The notes under the pieces: model-generated
The model's database searches: none
The model's input: the letters and a program-made list of their open reading frames with translations, nothing else
What the model was told of the DNA's origin: nothing
Program-made: the position numbers and the translations under genes
Assembly: GCA_905250025.1 (NCBI GenBank)
Contig: CAJNOJ010000091.1
Span: forward strand, 124,001-188,000
Source: Adineta ricciae
Lineage: Eukaryota > Rotifera > Eurotatoria > Adinetida > Adinetidae
DNA: 64,000 nt
Direction: 5' to 3'
Shown: piece after piece, positions 12,976-25,164 of the stretch
Layout: every line of letters starts with the position of its first letter
How positions within the stretch are numbered: the first letter of the stretch is position 1

Positions 12976-13314
12976 TCATTGACGAACGTGAACATGAATT
13001 ATTGGTCTAATAATTCGTATTCCCCCATGATGATATGTTCGTCGACGAAAAGTAGGTCGCGAGTGTCGATCAAGACCCAAATTTGCTCGTCGATGATGCT
13101 CGCGAGTCGTCGGATTTGACAAGAGTGTATTTACATATTCATAAACAGTTTCATTATTAACAATTGATCTGATCAATGGGCGACCAAGGGATGACATGGT
13201 CGAACCGAGAAAATTGCGAAATATTCGCCATCTCGATGTTGATGCTTGAGTTTCATTTCGATTTAGCAATGTGTTGGTTACAGTGCAAATACCGTTAAAA
13301 ATAAGACGCAACAT
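12976..13314 (-). CDS. small uncharacterised basic protein
   Basis: A single open frame of 112 residues starting MLRLIFNGICTV and ending in an arginine/histidine-rich segment. Seventeen bases upstream of the ATG a TTTCAG acceptor is present without a frame-compatible coding exon above it, so the transcript may have a 5'-UTR intron or a trans-spliced leader. No domain is recognised. The short hydrophobic start is too weak for a confident signal peptide. It lies 261 bases from the RPAP1 stop on the same strand. Its reality depends on the acceptor and open length only. Confidence 0.4.
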   Translation of the reverse strand: MLRLIFNGICTVTNTLLNRNETQASTSRWRIFRNFLGSTMSSLGRPLIRSIVNNETVYEYVNTLLSNPTTREHHRRANLGLDRHSRPTFRRRTYHHGGIRIIRPIIHVHVRQ

Positions 13315-13574
13315 AGCATACGCAGACTGAAATTACAAAATGATTCACGGAAAGATTAGAGCATGACTTTACTTTGAAAGTTCGACTTCTGATCGTCGAT
13401 AGTGACTCGCATGAAGTGAAGTAAATAAATATTTATTTCTTATTCGACTATACTATACTAAATAATCGGCAGAGGGCGGCACATTCTAATGTGCTTAGAT
13501 CGATCATGTGAATACATGTGACGTCAAAAGATATATATCTTTATTATCAATAGAAAAATCAATGTAAAACGAAA

Positions 13575-16500
13575 TCACTGCAAAAGTTTTTGTAACCAAT
13601 GAACTCGAATCGAAGGTAAAGATGCAAATATCACCGGACCTTCACGTGAAAATGTTTTGTAATTGACCAGTTCATCATGTAATATCTAAAACAAAAAACG
13701 TGAACTAATGCGGAACATTTCATTTTGTATTGAAATAACCTTGTTATTTGTTGAAATCGATTGAATAGTTTTCATGATTGTTCGTTGCAAATTGAATTGT
13801 TCCGTTCGTGTTTGATCAAACAGAAATCCATTCAAATGATGCACTGCGATCATATATAAAAATAGTTGAATCGACTTTTGAATCGTTCCATTCAATAACA
13901 CTTGAGCATAATAACGAAGAATTTCTAAGTCATTCTCATACGGAACAAAGAAATGTTCTAATGGAAATAAAATCTGAAATCATCACAGTGATCATTAGTC
14001 AAACATAAAGACAAACAATATTACTTGATCAGGTTTGAGACGAAGGTATCTTAACACTGTCGAATGTTCAATCCAAACTTGTTTTCGTAGTTGATTATCA
14101 TAGATTTGTTGTAAAGGAATGAGAAGATAGTTAGAATAGAGAATATCACCGAAAGAACATGCTTCGTATTGATCGACAAGTGTACGATAACTAAGTAAAA
14201 CGATTTTCGTTTCGAAAACATGGAAAAAATCACTTACAAGTCGAAGAATGTCATTAAAGATTGAATGTTACTTTTGGTTTCGAGTTTTTGTAACAAATTT
14301 TGTTCGTTGAAACAATTGAGAAATGCTACTAAGTAATCAGCGATGTTTTTCTCGAGAAAAATCTCCGAACCAAGTAGATAGATTCCTGCAATCATCGAGA
14401 ATCGTGTTGTTTTACTCAAAGTTTTGTATAAAATTAACGAATGTTTCATTTCTAAGATATAAACAAAACGTAACGAATTCAAAATCAATTCCAATCGTTG
14501 ATTCTCATCGGCAATTGTGAGAACATTTGTATAAAGCGATGAAAGTAAACCATACGGCCATGTTATGTCCAGTAACGTATGAGAATAATGAATGTTTAGT
14601 TTTAATAGATCATCTGATTGAAATAGGTTTCCGAAATGAATATCACAGATATTTAGATCAACTGACGAACGATTTATGTGAAGAATGTTTTTGTAATAAG
14701 TGTACAAAGATGGAAGATGTTCAATAGCACGTTCGTAGAGTAGCGTGCGTTGAGATGAAGAGACGATTATTGATTGATTCGAAGCTAAATGAAGAGATTC
14801 ATTTGTAATTAATGATAAATCAGCCAATTCAATTTCATTGGATCTAAAAGAAAAGAATGAAATTGTTTTTGTTGACGTAAATCTCGACAATGCGATGATT
14901 ACAATTACCTTTTCCAGTAGGATAGATCGAAGAAGATCAATTTGAACGTTTCCTGAGCAAGAAAATGATAACCTTTCAAAAGAGATGGTAGTAATGCAAG
15001 TAAGATTTCGTAGTAAATCGATGGTAGATCTTGATCTGATTTCTGAACAAAAAACAATGAAGAATTTGTTTTCTCAATTGAGTAAAACAATGAATTTACC
15101 TCTTGATAAAGAATTTGAACGAATTGAAATAGAAAACCATGCTCGAATTGTTCAAACCAGGGAACTTTCCGTATCGAATTCGATGTTAATTTATTCAACA
15201 TTTTCTTAACATAAACAACGATTTCACTGTTCTTTGTTAACATTAGTTCAGTGATAAATTTCTTCGAGTTCGGTAGAGATTTATCGATTTGATAGATAAT
15301 ATTGGTCAAGCGTAAAAGAGCATTAAGGAAACCGAATGATGAAATATTCGTTTGAGTCAATGTTGGAAGATTTCGAGTTGAATTTGTCGGAAGTGTTGCC
15401 GTGCTGAGAAGTAAATTATACAAACATTTTATTTTTCTCAAATGAAAGAATATTTACTTTAGTTTGACAGTTTCAATGAGTTTTTTCATGGATGTCGATC
15501 GTAAAAGTGGTTCAAGAAATTGAACGCGAATTTGATGCACTTTCAATGGAAGATCTAACAAATTGATTGTCTAAAATAAGCTGATAGAGCTAAAATTCTT
15601 ATCCGTTGCACAAACCAGTAATTGTTGACCGATGAGAAATGATGCTAAACACGATAAACCAACTGTTTGAAGTGCATCAAGATCAATCTAAACGGAACCG
15701 AATGAGATTTTCAAGAATCAAACCTTCGTTCTATTAGAAAAAAGACCTCTTCGTCAGTTTCGATTAGAGTTTGTTTTTCAACTGTTAGAATAATATCGAA
15801 GAGGCCATCGATGTGTGACCAATTGATCGCATTGGATTCTTCTTCCGATGAATTTCTATTGGAAATTTCACGTCTACAATTCATAGTTTTAGTTCAGTAT
15901 TTCACTTACCGATGTTTCATGATAAATTTTGTAATATGGATGATCAGTGCATCAAACAAGGCGATCAATTGAACTAATAATTGACTGATCATCATATTCG
16001 GCATTTGTTGAATACATGTTCGACAGAATGGAAGAATAACTGTAGGAATTAATGAACTATTCAAAGAAATGAATTTCATAGATTTCATAACAAATCGATA
16101 TTGTAAATACCCGAATTCATCGGCCATATGACCTTGTAGAATGAATATCCGCCAAAGTGAAAAGAGTTCCGCAAGTGCTTGATTATCTTCAGAAGATAAC
16201 GAACGGCTACAACATGATTCCTATGAACTTGTGTCAAATGTCGTTTATGGTCACTTACTTCATTGCAGCAACTAAATGATTTCCTAAACGTTTATGTAGT
16301 TCGTAACGATGGATCAGATTGTAAGTAAGAGTGCTTCCATGATTCGCTAGTACTCGACAGAACTTCAATGCTTCCGGTAACAAATGTCCATATACATGAC
16401 CTTCATCTAAATGAACAATAGATCAAATGAGATACGAATTGAAATTTACCATTTGGTATTGCGAATTCCGGAATGAATTCTTGAACGATGAAATCCATTA

Positions 16501-18395
16501 ATTGCTTTTCTTCGAAAATCTATTTAAAACAATATCAATGAAATGTTCTATTGATCAAACGACTCTCACTTGATTAGCACAAGTCATGGAATGTCTGGCC
16601 ATGCGGATGAGAATATGAAAGATATTCCTCACTGTGATTGTGCTGGTCAATGCTGGTAACAATTTCATTCCATTCAATAAATAAACCGACCGTTTCAATA
16701 CATTCATTCGGAATAAACATTTGACTAGATCTTGTTCTAAGATTTCCACGTCGGTTAAATCTGATTCGGACTTTTTTTCACCTAGTTCAATTTCCGCTGG
16801 CGTCAGACTGGGCTCGTAATATCCACATGGCCAATGGGTTGTTCGGGAAAGGATTTCCTGAGAACGTGATAAAACTTTTTCTCCAAAAAAACTCTTTTTT
16901 TTTCTCTTCAATTTCATACTTCATCTTTTCGTGGTGCGATTAAGTTTGCTAAGCATTCAACTGCAACCATATAGATCGCTTCAATCTGCTCATCCATGGC
17001 CCAGCGTATAAGAAAAACAATGCCCGCTTCGAGTAATTTCTGTATTAATGGTAATTGAAGGTCAAGATCGTAGACACCGGTATGCGCCTTAACGAAAATC
17101 AATCGAATTGAATGAAATTGAAAAAGAAACTCACTTGACGGATGATATTCGCCAATGTTTGAAGTGCAATAACACGTTGTTGCAGAACAGCTGAACGAGA
17201 AAGGTGAAATAATTCTTCTAATGTATACCCTGCTGCTTCTGGTTCTTCTCCATGATGGTGAAGAGCAGCTGTCACTGAAATATCAGCAGTACGTGACATC
17301 AAATTGCCTTTGAAATCAAACCGAGCTGGCACTCCATCTGGATTCTAAATGAAAGGTTTTGTTCAGCAACTGAGACAACTCGATATCTTACAGATTCATC
17401 TGGCGCTCGTTGAGCTGATGGCGTTGGTAAATCTTTCATCCATTCTAATTTTTCATACTCAACTTTGTCCATATGAAGCCAACACGAATCAGTTTCGATT
17501 GGTATTGTTGTCGATTTTTGATTCTCAATATCCATTGGTTGTGCAGTGGATGCTGAGGGTCGATAGATAAGTCCTTCATCCTCTTGTTTGGTTCGTTTTC
17601 GAATGAATGCAATTAGTTTCGGATCTAGAAGACAATTGCATTAATAATATTCTTCTTCTTTGAAATATTCTCGATTTTACCTAATGATTTCAATAGTTTT
17701 TCTCTTTCTTCGAGAATTTCGTTTTCATTCATTGAATTTAATCGTTCGACATTTTCATTATGAATACGTTGAAGTTCTCGTTCACCAGTCACTTCTCCAA
17801 GTCCACAACCAGTTAAAAGTTTCGAGTGCGACATTTTCTCATTTTGTATCGATGACTTCTTTTCTTCTAATTCTTGACAAACTTTCAATTTTCCGTCACG
17901 ATACATTTGTTTGGCAAACATCGACGCTTTCTTTACATTTGGTACTGTGATTTTCTAACAGACAAAAAAACTTCTTTGTCATGTTTGGAAATGAAAACAA
18001 GCGGTTACTTCTAAATCGTCTTCATTTCCACGATATTTCGCTTGTGGAAATGAATCATTGATGGGTTTCGGTAATTGAATCGGTGTTGAACTAACATCTC
18101 GTTCCTAAAAATTTCACTGGTGGAATAGAAATGTTCTGCTTTCATATGGAATTTTTCTTACGACAATTATCGGTCTCATAACTGTGGTTTCAGTAAGATC
18201 AATGTTGGATGTCTTGCGTTTTCTATCCTCATTTTCAGTCGACTGCTGGCGTTTGATTTTCGGTTCTCGAATAACTTGAGCGGATGGTTGAAGATTCGAA
18301 CGTTGAAAGAGTTCTTGATAATTCAACATTTCATCTTCATCATCGTCACTAACACCGAATTTCGGTTTCGGACGAACTTGTAAATCGTTATTCAT
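13575..18395 (-). CDS. RPAP1: RNA polymerase II-associated protein 1
   Basis: Eighteen exons (18162-18395, 18009-18104, 17681-17954, 17392-17624, 17135-17344, 16920-17087, 16570-16857, 16450-16519, 16259-16406, 15910-16206, 15747-15873, 15616-15687, 15458-15570, 14909-15403, 14238-14843, 14025-14190, 13740-13973, 13575-13685) join to 1,313 residues; human RPAP1 has 1,393. Diagnostic blocks are the RPAP1 N-terminal region, with LHMDKVEYEKLEWMKDLP, and the C-terminal region with LHHHGEEPEAAGYTLEELFH. Later parts match helical repeats: IRMARHSM, SFGDILYSNYLLIPLQQ and the final LQKLL. RPAP1 helps assemble and import RNA polymerase II and connects it with Mediator. A further 57-nt GT-AG in-frame intron may lie inside the 14909-15403 exon, which would shorten the protein by 19 residues. 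The start is the ATG at 18395, 299 bases from the divergent TXNDC17 start. Confidence 0.93.
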
Positions 18396-18694
18396 TTTGT
18401 TTCAAATGAAAAAAAACCTAAAGAAGAATATTGCATATATAGATTGACATCCGACAGGGAAAAAGATCAACCAATCAAAATTAAGATAGTATTCACATTG
18501 ACTGTTCTGCACCGAAATACCAGCACATGAATACGACAAAATTGAGATAATATGCTTCTTAATTGGAGAATAAATATTGATTGCAAAATAATGCATAGAT
18601 ATACACTTATGAACGTACTGAGATATCTACAGATAAATGAATTTCATAAAGAGAAATGAATAGGTTATCAGTACTCGTAAGGTGAGCGTTTTAG
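18396..18694. promoter_or_regulatory. shared upstream region of RPAP1 and TXNDC17
   Basis: The two starts diverge from this 299-base AT-rich stretch, so it must hold both promoters. No TATA box or other element can be singled out. On the + side a TTTTAG directly precedes the TXNDC17 ATG. Confidence 0.5.
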
Positions 18695-19251
18695 ATGGAA
18701 TCATCTTATAAATATTTCCAAGTGAATAGCTACGATGAATTGAAAAACCTTGTGAAAACGATCGAGAAAGATAAACGCATCTTTGTATTGTTCTACGGTG
18801 CTAAAGACAATCAAGGACACAGTTGGTATATACAAACTCAACATGTTTTGATTGAAATCGATTCCCATTTTGATTTGTATTTCAGGTGTTCAGATTGTAA
18901 TTTCGTAGAGAAACCAGTAGCAGAAATGATTCCATTGTTATTGCCATCAAATGGAATTTTCATTGAATGTTCCGTCGGTGATCGAGCAAGGTAAAAATAT
19001 ATGATTGATGAAAGCATACAAATGAAATTTTGAATCTCTAGTTGGAAAGATTCGAATAGTTCGTTTCGGAAAGATTCACAACTTCGCTTAACAACTATTC
19101 CAACATTAGTCGAATGGGGAACAGTATGAAATGATTTTCGCGATGAAAAAAAGACATTTGTCTTTTTCGCACATGTATTTAGAGTAAACGTCTCTCAGAA
19201 AATCAACTACTCGATTCGGATATGATTCAAATTCTTTTTGAAGAAGATTAA
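18695..19251 (+). CDS. TXNDC17: thioredoxin domain-containing protein 17 (TRP14)
   Basis: Four exons (18695-18825, 18886-18990, 19042-19123, 19183-19251) encode 128 residues; human TXNDC17 has 123. Joining exons 1 and 2 creates the active site WCSDC, matching the family's WCPDC. This would be lost if the 60-nt intron were read through in frame. Also visible are KRIFVLFYGAKDNQGHSW before the site, a WKD-S-FRKD block and the thioredoxin cis-proline segment TTIPTLVEWGT. The protein is a cytosolic disulfide reductase acting on small disulfides and protein thiols, reduced by thioredoxin reductase. The ATG follows immediately after an AG acceptor. Confidence 0.92.
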
Positions 19252-20162
19252 AACAGAATAAATACTCTCATTAAATCTCGCAAGCAAACGTCTGCAGCTC
19301 GACACAAATCTCTGACATATTGATTGAATTATTCTCTGTTACAATTCAACAATAAATCATTGGGAATAGGAATTATCTCTGTTGATCTTATCTATTCAAG
19401 ATTGATGACTTGATTTTTCTCTTTTCTTGATCAAGAAAGATCTCGTATTTCGAAACATACAATTCCATGTACGATATTCAAACAGAAAACATATGCAGCT
19501 AAAGACATCCGGTAGAATCGATAATCGTTCTGAAGAAATCAACACAAAGATTCATTGCTAATTGAATTAAACAAAAAAAAAGATTTACACTTCGATCATT
19601 TATCATTATTATCACAGATGACAAAATTTCAACTGTATTTCCAATCCGAAATCGATCATTTCTACATCTGTCGAATACTTCTTTGTGGTTTTTCACTTCA
19701 TATGTATAGAAAAAAAAGAATAACAACACATGTGCACCGAACAAACAAAGTATACTTCTTGTATTAGTTTGTTGATTGACAAGTTTTTCTCTACTATATT
19801 AACTTACACGTCATGAATACAACCTGACAGTTTCCTTCTTTTTCTTATCACGGGTGTCAATTTTAGACATTGTACATCATTAACATTGACGATAGGGATG
19901 AAATGGTATACTGTAGAAAGCTGAAAACGAAGGGCAAACTAAAATACCATTACTAATTTTGACTTCTCTGTCTCTCTATGTTGTCAGTCAGTTAAGCTGA
20001 GACAGGTCTTATATATTTCCAGTTTTTTTTGCACCAGACATGTCTATTTAAGTCTGAGAAGAGTATTCGCTATATTAGTATGGATATCATAGAAGTCGAG
20101 ATGATTCTTTTATTTTTATTGCAAAGATTTGAGCAGATGTAAAAGAAATTCATTTATTTAGA
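19252..20162. other. intergenic stretch, no gene recognised
   Basis: AT-rich sequence between two + strand genes. Two overlapping short frames near 19500-19760 on opposite strands look like chance. The right end closes with a T-rich tract and AG directly before the LIM gene start. Confidence 0.45.
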
Positions 20163-20658
20163 ATGCCGATCGGAAACCAAGAAATTAATCGTTGTCCTCG
20201 ATGTAACCAAGCTGTTTTCCATGCTGAAGCAATTCCAGCCGCTGGAAAACAATGGCATAAGACTTGTTACAGATGCGGTAAGTCGAATCAATGTTTTACT
20301 TCTTTGATCGTTACTCATCGTCCTCTTCGATGAACAGGTCTCTGTAAAAAAATGCTCGAAGTTACGATAATGGCCGAACATGAAGGAAATGTCTATTGCA
20401 AGCAATGTTATTCGCGCAAATTCGGTATTCGAGGTGTTGGTTTCGGTGTCGGAGCTGGTGCTCTTGGTATGGATACTGGTGATCGTTTTGGTAACACGGA
20501 ATCTCTACCGTAAGTGTCGCTTTTCATTTTATTTCGACTAATGAACGCGATATTTGTTTAGAAACAAACCAAATTATCCTGTACCACCTGGCGCTGCAGC
20601 TGCTGGAAATACTAGAGGTGCTTCGCGTGCTGAAGCGGAACCAGAAGCTGAAGAATAA
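20163..20658 (+). CDS. single-LIM muscle LIM/cysteine-rich protein (CRP/Mlp60A type)
   Basis: Three exons (20163-20277, 20338-20509, 20562-20658) encode 127 residues. One LIM domain occupies residues about 9-63. Its zinc ligands run C-x2-C (CPRC), H-x2-C (HKTC), C-x2-C (CGLC) and C-x2-C (CKQC). It is followed by the glycine-rich segment (RGVGFGVGAGALGMDTGDRF) typical of cysteine-rich/muscle LIM proteins, then an alanine- and glutamate-rich tail. Insects have an equivalent single-LIM protein, Mlp60A, in muscle. A role at actin and Z-disc structures is inferred from the family. AATAAA lies about 130 bases after the stop. Confidence 0.88.
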
Positions 20659-20789
20659 GTTCTTTGATGTTCACTTACATCAAACCTCCATCAATATTCA
20701 AATATGATTTTAAATTCAGCGTTCTAGATGTTTAGTTTTCTTTTTCTCCTACATAACCTAAATAGCTGTAGAACTTTTCTCACCATTTT

Positions 20790-20795
20790 AATAAA
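20790..20795 (+). terminator. AATAAA polyadenylation signal of the LIM gene
   Basis: A canonical AATAAA 132 bases after the LIM stop and just before the La-derived fragment. Confidence 0.6.
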
Positions 20796-20837
20796 GATTG
20801 CAAACGTTGGCTTAACTAACAATGTTCATTCGTTTTT

Positions 20838-20980
20838 CAAGAATCTAATCAGCTGTTGTTGATTGATCATCAGCATCTTGATTTAGAAATGAAAAAAATC
20901 ATATGTTCATGTTTCCATTCCATTTCGATGCATTTGGCTATGTTTAACTCACTTTGATCACGCTTTCGGACGCTTCGTCT
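20838..20980 (-). pseudogene. fragment duplicated from the 3' end of the La gene
   Basis: On the minus strand a piece encoding RKRDQS is followed by GTGAGT, an intron-like gap, then a last-exon-like piece reading QDADDQSTTAD and a TAG stop (20845-20847). The intact La gene 2.6 kb away has the same arrangement: KRKRNQS, GTGAGT, a short intron, then a D-rich stretch, DQSTT...TTAD and TAG. Flanking bases around the stop (TAATCAGCTGTTGTT on the + strand) are also shared. The copy has lost part of the acidic run and everything upstream. It is therefore a truncated tandem duplicate rather than a gene. Confidence 0.75.
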
Positions 20981-21648
20981 ATCCATTAATCAATGTTGAA
21001 CGACTATATCTTTGTTAATTGACATAGAACCATACGTAATTAAAGTAGAGTAGAGTATTTCATTGTCAGTGTGCTTGCGTAAAGTAACAAATGAAGTTTA
21101 GTGTTGTGTCAAATATAAGAGAAAATCAGCAAATTGACAAATAATCGGGAACTGAGTGAAAACGAGATAAAAGAATCGTTGCAAAACGGATTTATTGAAA
21201 AATTTCACAAAAAACTTTTCGACATTCTGTTATAACACGAGACAATTGTTTTCTTATGTTCAAAGTTGAAAGTATTTGCTTGTGTCTAGTTAGGATTATA
21301 AACAAGTCCGATAGGTTACTTTGTTACTTTAGGCTTTGTTGGGTGAAGATATAAAGTTCTTTTTCCAATTTTCACCTTCATAAATATCTGAGTCGAGTCC
21401 GAGAATATATCTGATTGAGACAACTATTTCCGAGTTGTTACAACAGTATTATTCCTTCTTCTTCTTTAGGTGATTTCTTCATGCACTTTTTGGTAGCACA
21501 CATAACTGTTGGACAATATCAGAATTTTTCATTTCCATAATCAATATCTCATTGTAAAAATGTTTTGCTTGAATAGGTTCATTTATCCTCTCTTTGTTTT
21601 CCTAAATAATCTTTTTCTCTCTCATAATAATTGATTGTTGCTGATTGA
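20981..21648. other. intergenic stretch, no gene recognised
   Basis: AT-rich sequence between the La fragment and the F-box remnant. No coding signal is visible. Whether more La-derived sequence is hidden here needs an alignment. Confidence 0.4.
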
Positions 21649-22030
21649 CTCCTCTATGAACTACTGGATTTACCTGATGAAATATTATTAACTATCATGA
21701 AGAAAAGTGGTCCTCAAGTGTTATTACTTTGTGCTATGTTTGATATTAATAATCGTCGTTTGGAATAACTTGCATTTGATAAATGCTATTCGATTGATTT
21801 ACGTTTTGATTATACAGGAGCATCACATACATCACTTATGGAACGATTCTATATTGAAAACATGCCTCGTGCTATCGATAATATTAAACCATTAACATTC
21901 ACGTGTAATTATGTTTATTCTATTAAACGTTCCCTTGAATATAATACTATTGAAGTTCTTCCAAACATAACGCATTTGAAAATTACGATTGGTATTCGAC
22001 ATTCTATAACAAGAACACCTTTTATAATAG
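21649..22030 (+). pseudogene. F-box protein remnant with an internal stop
   Basis: One + frame reads LLDLPDEILLTIMKKSG, the helix-turn core of an F-box, then continues for about 125 codons. It includes VLPNITHLKI, like the leucine-containing strands after F-boxes in rotifer families. A TAA at 21766-21768 interrupts the frame between the F-box and the rest, and no in-frame ATG precedes it; the ATG at 21656 is one frame off. The fragment ends at a good donor (GTAAGATA at 22031) with no recognisable following exon. An intact homologue would recruit substrates to an SCF ubiquitin ligase. The broken start, stop and missing 3' part point to a pseudogene. Confidence 0.6.
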
Positions 22031-23445
22031 GTAAGATATAATTCACCAAGTCTTTTTCAAAGCTCAGTTTATCTCTCTATGGCAATTGATTTTCTCGTCA
22101 GAAATTGCAGGACGCTAGCTTGTCGAAACCTCTTGTCAGTGATTTTTGTAGAAAAATACGATTCATTACTTTTTTAAAAAGCAATACTGGAGAATAATGA
22201 GTAGATAGATTTTAAATCGTTTTTTTTAAACCATTAATGTGTTATCTTAGTTAACACAACTGAAAATAAAACCGAAAATGTGATGAAGTTAATTTATTCA
22301 ATGATGAATATCTAAAATACCTATGTTAATTAGTCTCATACTATTAGCATGCTATCCGATAAGGGAGTTGGGAAGTTCAGTTTCCCTCCCAAATTTGAAA
22401 ATGGCAGCAAGTTTCTGCGAAATTTTTTATAAACCCGCTATTGAAGTTTGCTAGAAACAGAAGATCTTTGGGGACCAGTCAGAAATCTTTGGAGAAGTTA
22501 AGAGTTTTTTGTCTTTGTTTTTGGTTTTATCTGAAAATTTCATGTAACGGAAGCTCCTATTTTTATGTATGATTCTTCAACCTGGTTCTGCGAAGTTTTA
22601 GCCTTGCACAAGCAAAAACCATGACGATTAGCGAGTTCCTGTACAAATTACACGGTCATTTTTATCTGAAATCGTTACTTATCTTTTAATCTACACCTGA
22701 AAAACAGGCAGTCAGGGATTCACTATGTACGTGAATGTCAATTCGAGATGTAACACACGAACACATGAAGCATTATACATAGACGTTACTCTTACTGGAA
22801 AAGAATGAGTGATGGAACAGGTTATAAATGTATTTCTTTTCGTTTCGATTGGTCATCTTCGTATTGCGTCGTAAATATATCAAATACATATCAAAGATCA
22901 GGTGTCGAGGTTACTGAATGGATGGTTTTTAATCTGTATATTATAAAGTAATGTCGATCAGTAATTACGGTGAAATGATTTAACGTTTAGTAGCAAATGG
23001 TCGGGGAATAATCTGTCAATTCTTTTTAAATCTGTACAAATCTTATGAACAGTTCGTTCGAAGCATAATAATTCCACGACTCTCTCTAATTATGAGTAAG
23101 TATAAGAGATTATTTCGTTCAATGATAGAGGTTTTTTTCGAGTACTCTGATTTAAATTAACTCCTGTTGCATAGAGGTGAAGGTCTCTTTTACCGACTCG
23201 CACTTTCATTTTTCAGTAGATGATCAAAACCTTCTGATTTCTCTGATGACATGAATATATTTATTTTTCAAGAGTCTAATTAATCCTTGTCATCATAGTT
23301 GACAATCTGGATTATTGTTCACAATGTATAATCATCAGTTATACTCGGAATAACAACATACAAATAGCAACAAAAGAAAACAAGTTCAATAACAAACAAA
23401 AAGTCAAACATTTGACTTTGAGACAACGAAATAGCAATGAAATAT
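22031..23445. other. intergenic stretch, no gene recognised
   Basis: About 1.4 kb of AT-rich sequence between the F-box remnant and the La stop. No open frame or repeat worth naming is visible. Confidence 0.45.
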
Positions 23446-25164
23446 CTAATCAGCTGTTGTTCCTTTTGCTTTTTTCGATGTTGTTGATTGATCTTCATCA
23501 TCGTTCGATTGATCATCATCATCATCATCTTGATTTAAAAATGAGAAAATTACATGTTTATATTCGCCTTCTATTTGACTGTGTTGACTCACTTTGATTA
23601 CGTTTTCGTTTTTGTCCACCTCGACGATTTCGTTTGCCGAAACCTCCGCGTTTATTTCCACCAAAACGATCTCCTTTTTTCGTTCGTTCTGCAGCACGTT
23701 TTGCATTCGCTTCTTTCCAAAATTGAGTTTCTTCGTCACCTTCTACTACTCGACTTGTTACTTCCTTATCTGCAATGACCAGTTTGCCTTGAGCAGCTGC
23801 TAATACTTTTTGCAAAACATCCTTCGCTGTATTTGCTTCATTTAATCGAACCCAAGCCTGAAAAAGTGTCAACTTTCCATCCGAATACCAATCATTAACA
23901 AACTTTTACCTCAGCATCACCTTTGTTGAAATCAATCCAAGGTGTTTTAGTAAATGGATTGAATTTTTCTTTAATGAGTTCTCGTGTAGCAGTGGCAGCC
24001 ATACCTTTTCAAATAAATTCAATTCTATGAACTTTTTGGTTCAAGATTTTGTCTTACCAGCAAGATGAATCAAAGCACCAGGCAAATTTTCGTTATTTAA
24101 TTTTTCTAAATGTTCATTCGTCTTCTTTTCTAATTCTTCTTTTCGTTTTTCTTTTCGTGCTTGTTTATCATCATCGGAAGACTTCTTTCCACTGGCTGCT
24201 TCCAATGCTTTTTTTTTGTAATGATCATCTTGTAACGAACATTCTAATTCTGAACCATCTTCATATTTGATTGGTGTTTCTTTGCATTTGTCAACGAATT
24301 CTCGAGCTTTTTCTTCATTGGAGAAAACAACAAATGCAGCACCACCGAAATCTTTCGATTTGAATTGTCTTTTCATTTGAACACTTTCAATCGAACCAAA
24401 TCTACAAATAAATTATGTAAATCAAAGAACATTGTAATCTGAATACTGAAGCTTACTGTTCAAAGAATAACAAAAGTTTTTCGATTGTAACATCGGCGGT
24501 TTTCGGGAAGCCTTTGACATATACTGTACGACTACGTAATGATAATTCGAGTTCAGCTTGACTATTTGGTAATGTTCGATCTGGATGACGACGAATTTTA
24601 TTTCCAGCTTCATCGATTTGTAAAAGTCCAGAAACTGATTTCTTTAATGCATTTGTTATAGCATTGAAGTCAGTTGTTAACGATTGGAGACGTTTGAATG
24701 TTGTTAAGACTGATAATGGAATCCAACCATTATCTTTGGCTACTTCGGTTTTAAGAAATTTATCTTTGACCATGTTGACATCACCGAGGTAGTATTCAAT
24801 TTGACGAATAATTTTCTTATCAAGATCAGGATCCGATGACGATGACGATGTTGTTTGGGATAAAGTGGTCGTAATCTTTTCCCCATTTGCTCTAATATTA
24901 TTATTCGAATATTGAATGAAAGAGTAATATCATTCAATTCACTTACTGATCAGTTTTATCTATTGTGGTTGTTGTTGTGACTGAATGATCCGGATTGATC
25001 TAAAAATCAATGAAATAACTAATAAATTCGAAGGAAAAAAGACAGAATTCGTACGGTACCGTTTTACTTTTTGTGGTTGTTGTTACGACATTTCCATTGG
25101 TAACAGTTTCTTCTGTTGATGAAATTGTTTTTGGATTAGTTGTTGAAACAGTAGTATCCGTCAT
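23446..25164 (-). CDS. SSB: La autoantigen homologue (SSB), RNA polymerase III transcript chaperone
   Basis: Seven exons (25060-25164, 24947-24999, 24457-24891, 24058-24401, 23910-24004, 23593-23857, 23446-23528) join to 459 residues; human La has 408. After a threonine-rich N-terminus comes the La motif (IIRQIEYYLGDVNMVKDKF, WIPLSVLTTFKRL). RRM1 follows (TVYVKGFPKT for RNP2, GGAAFVVFS for RNP1). A charged linker leads to the C-terminal xRRM (MAATATRELIKEKFNPF and AWVRLNEANTAKDVL), then an RGG/K-rich tail and an aspartate run. La binds the UUU-OH 3' ends of RNA polymerase III transcripts in the nucleus, protecting and folding them. The aspartate run comes from a GAT repeat. A truncated copy of the last two exons lies at 20838-20980. 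Confidence 0.93.

Noticed and set aside
22042..23445. Search for continuation of the F-box remnant or a transposon
   Set aside because: No acceptor-linked frame, terminal repeats or transposase-like motif could be read.
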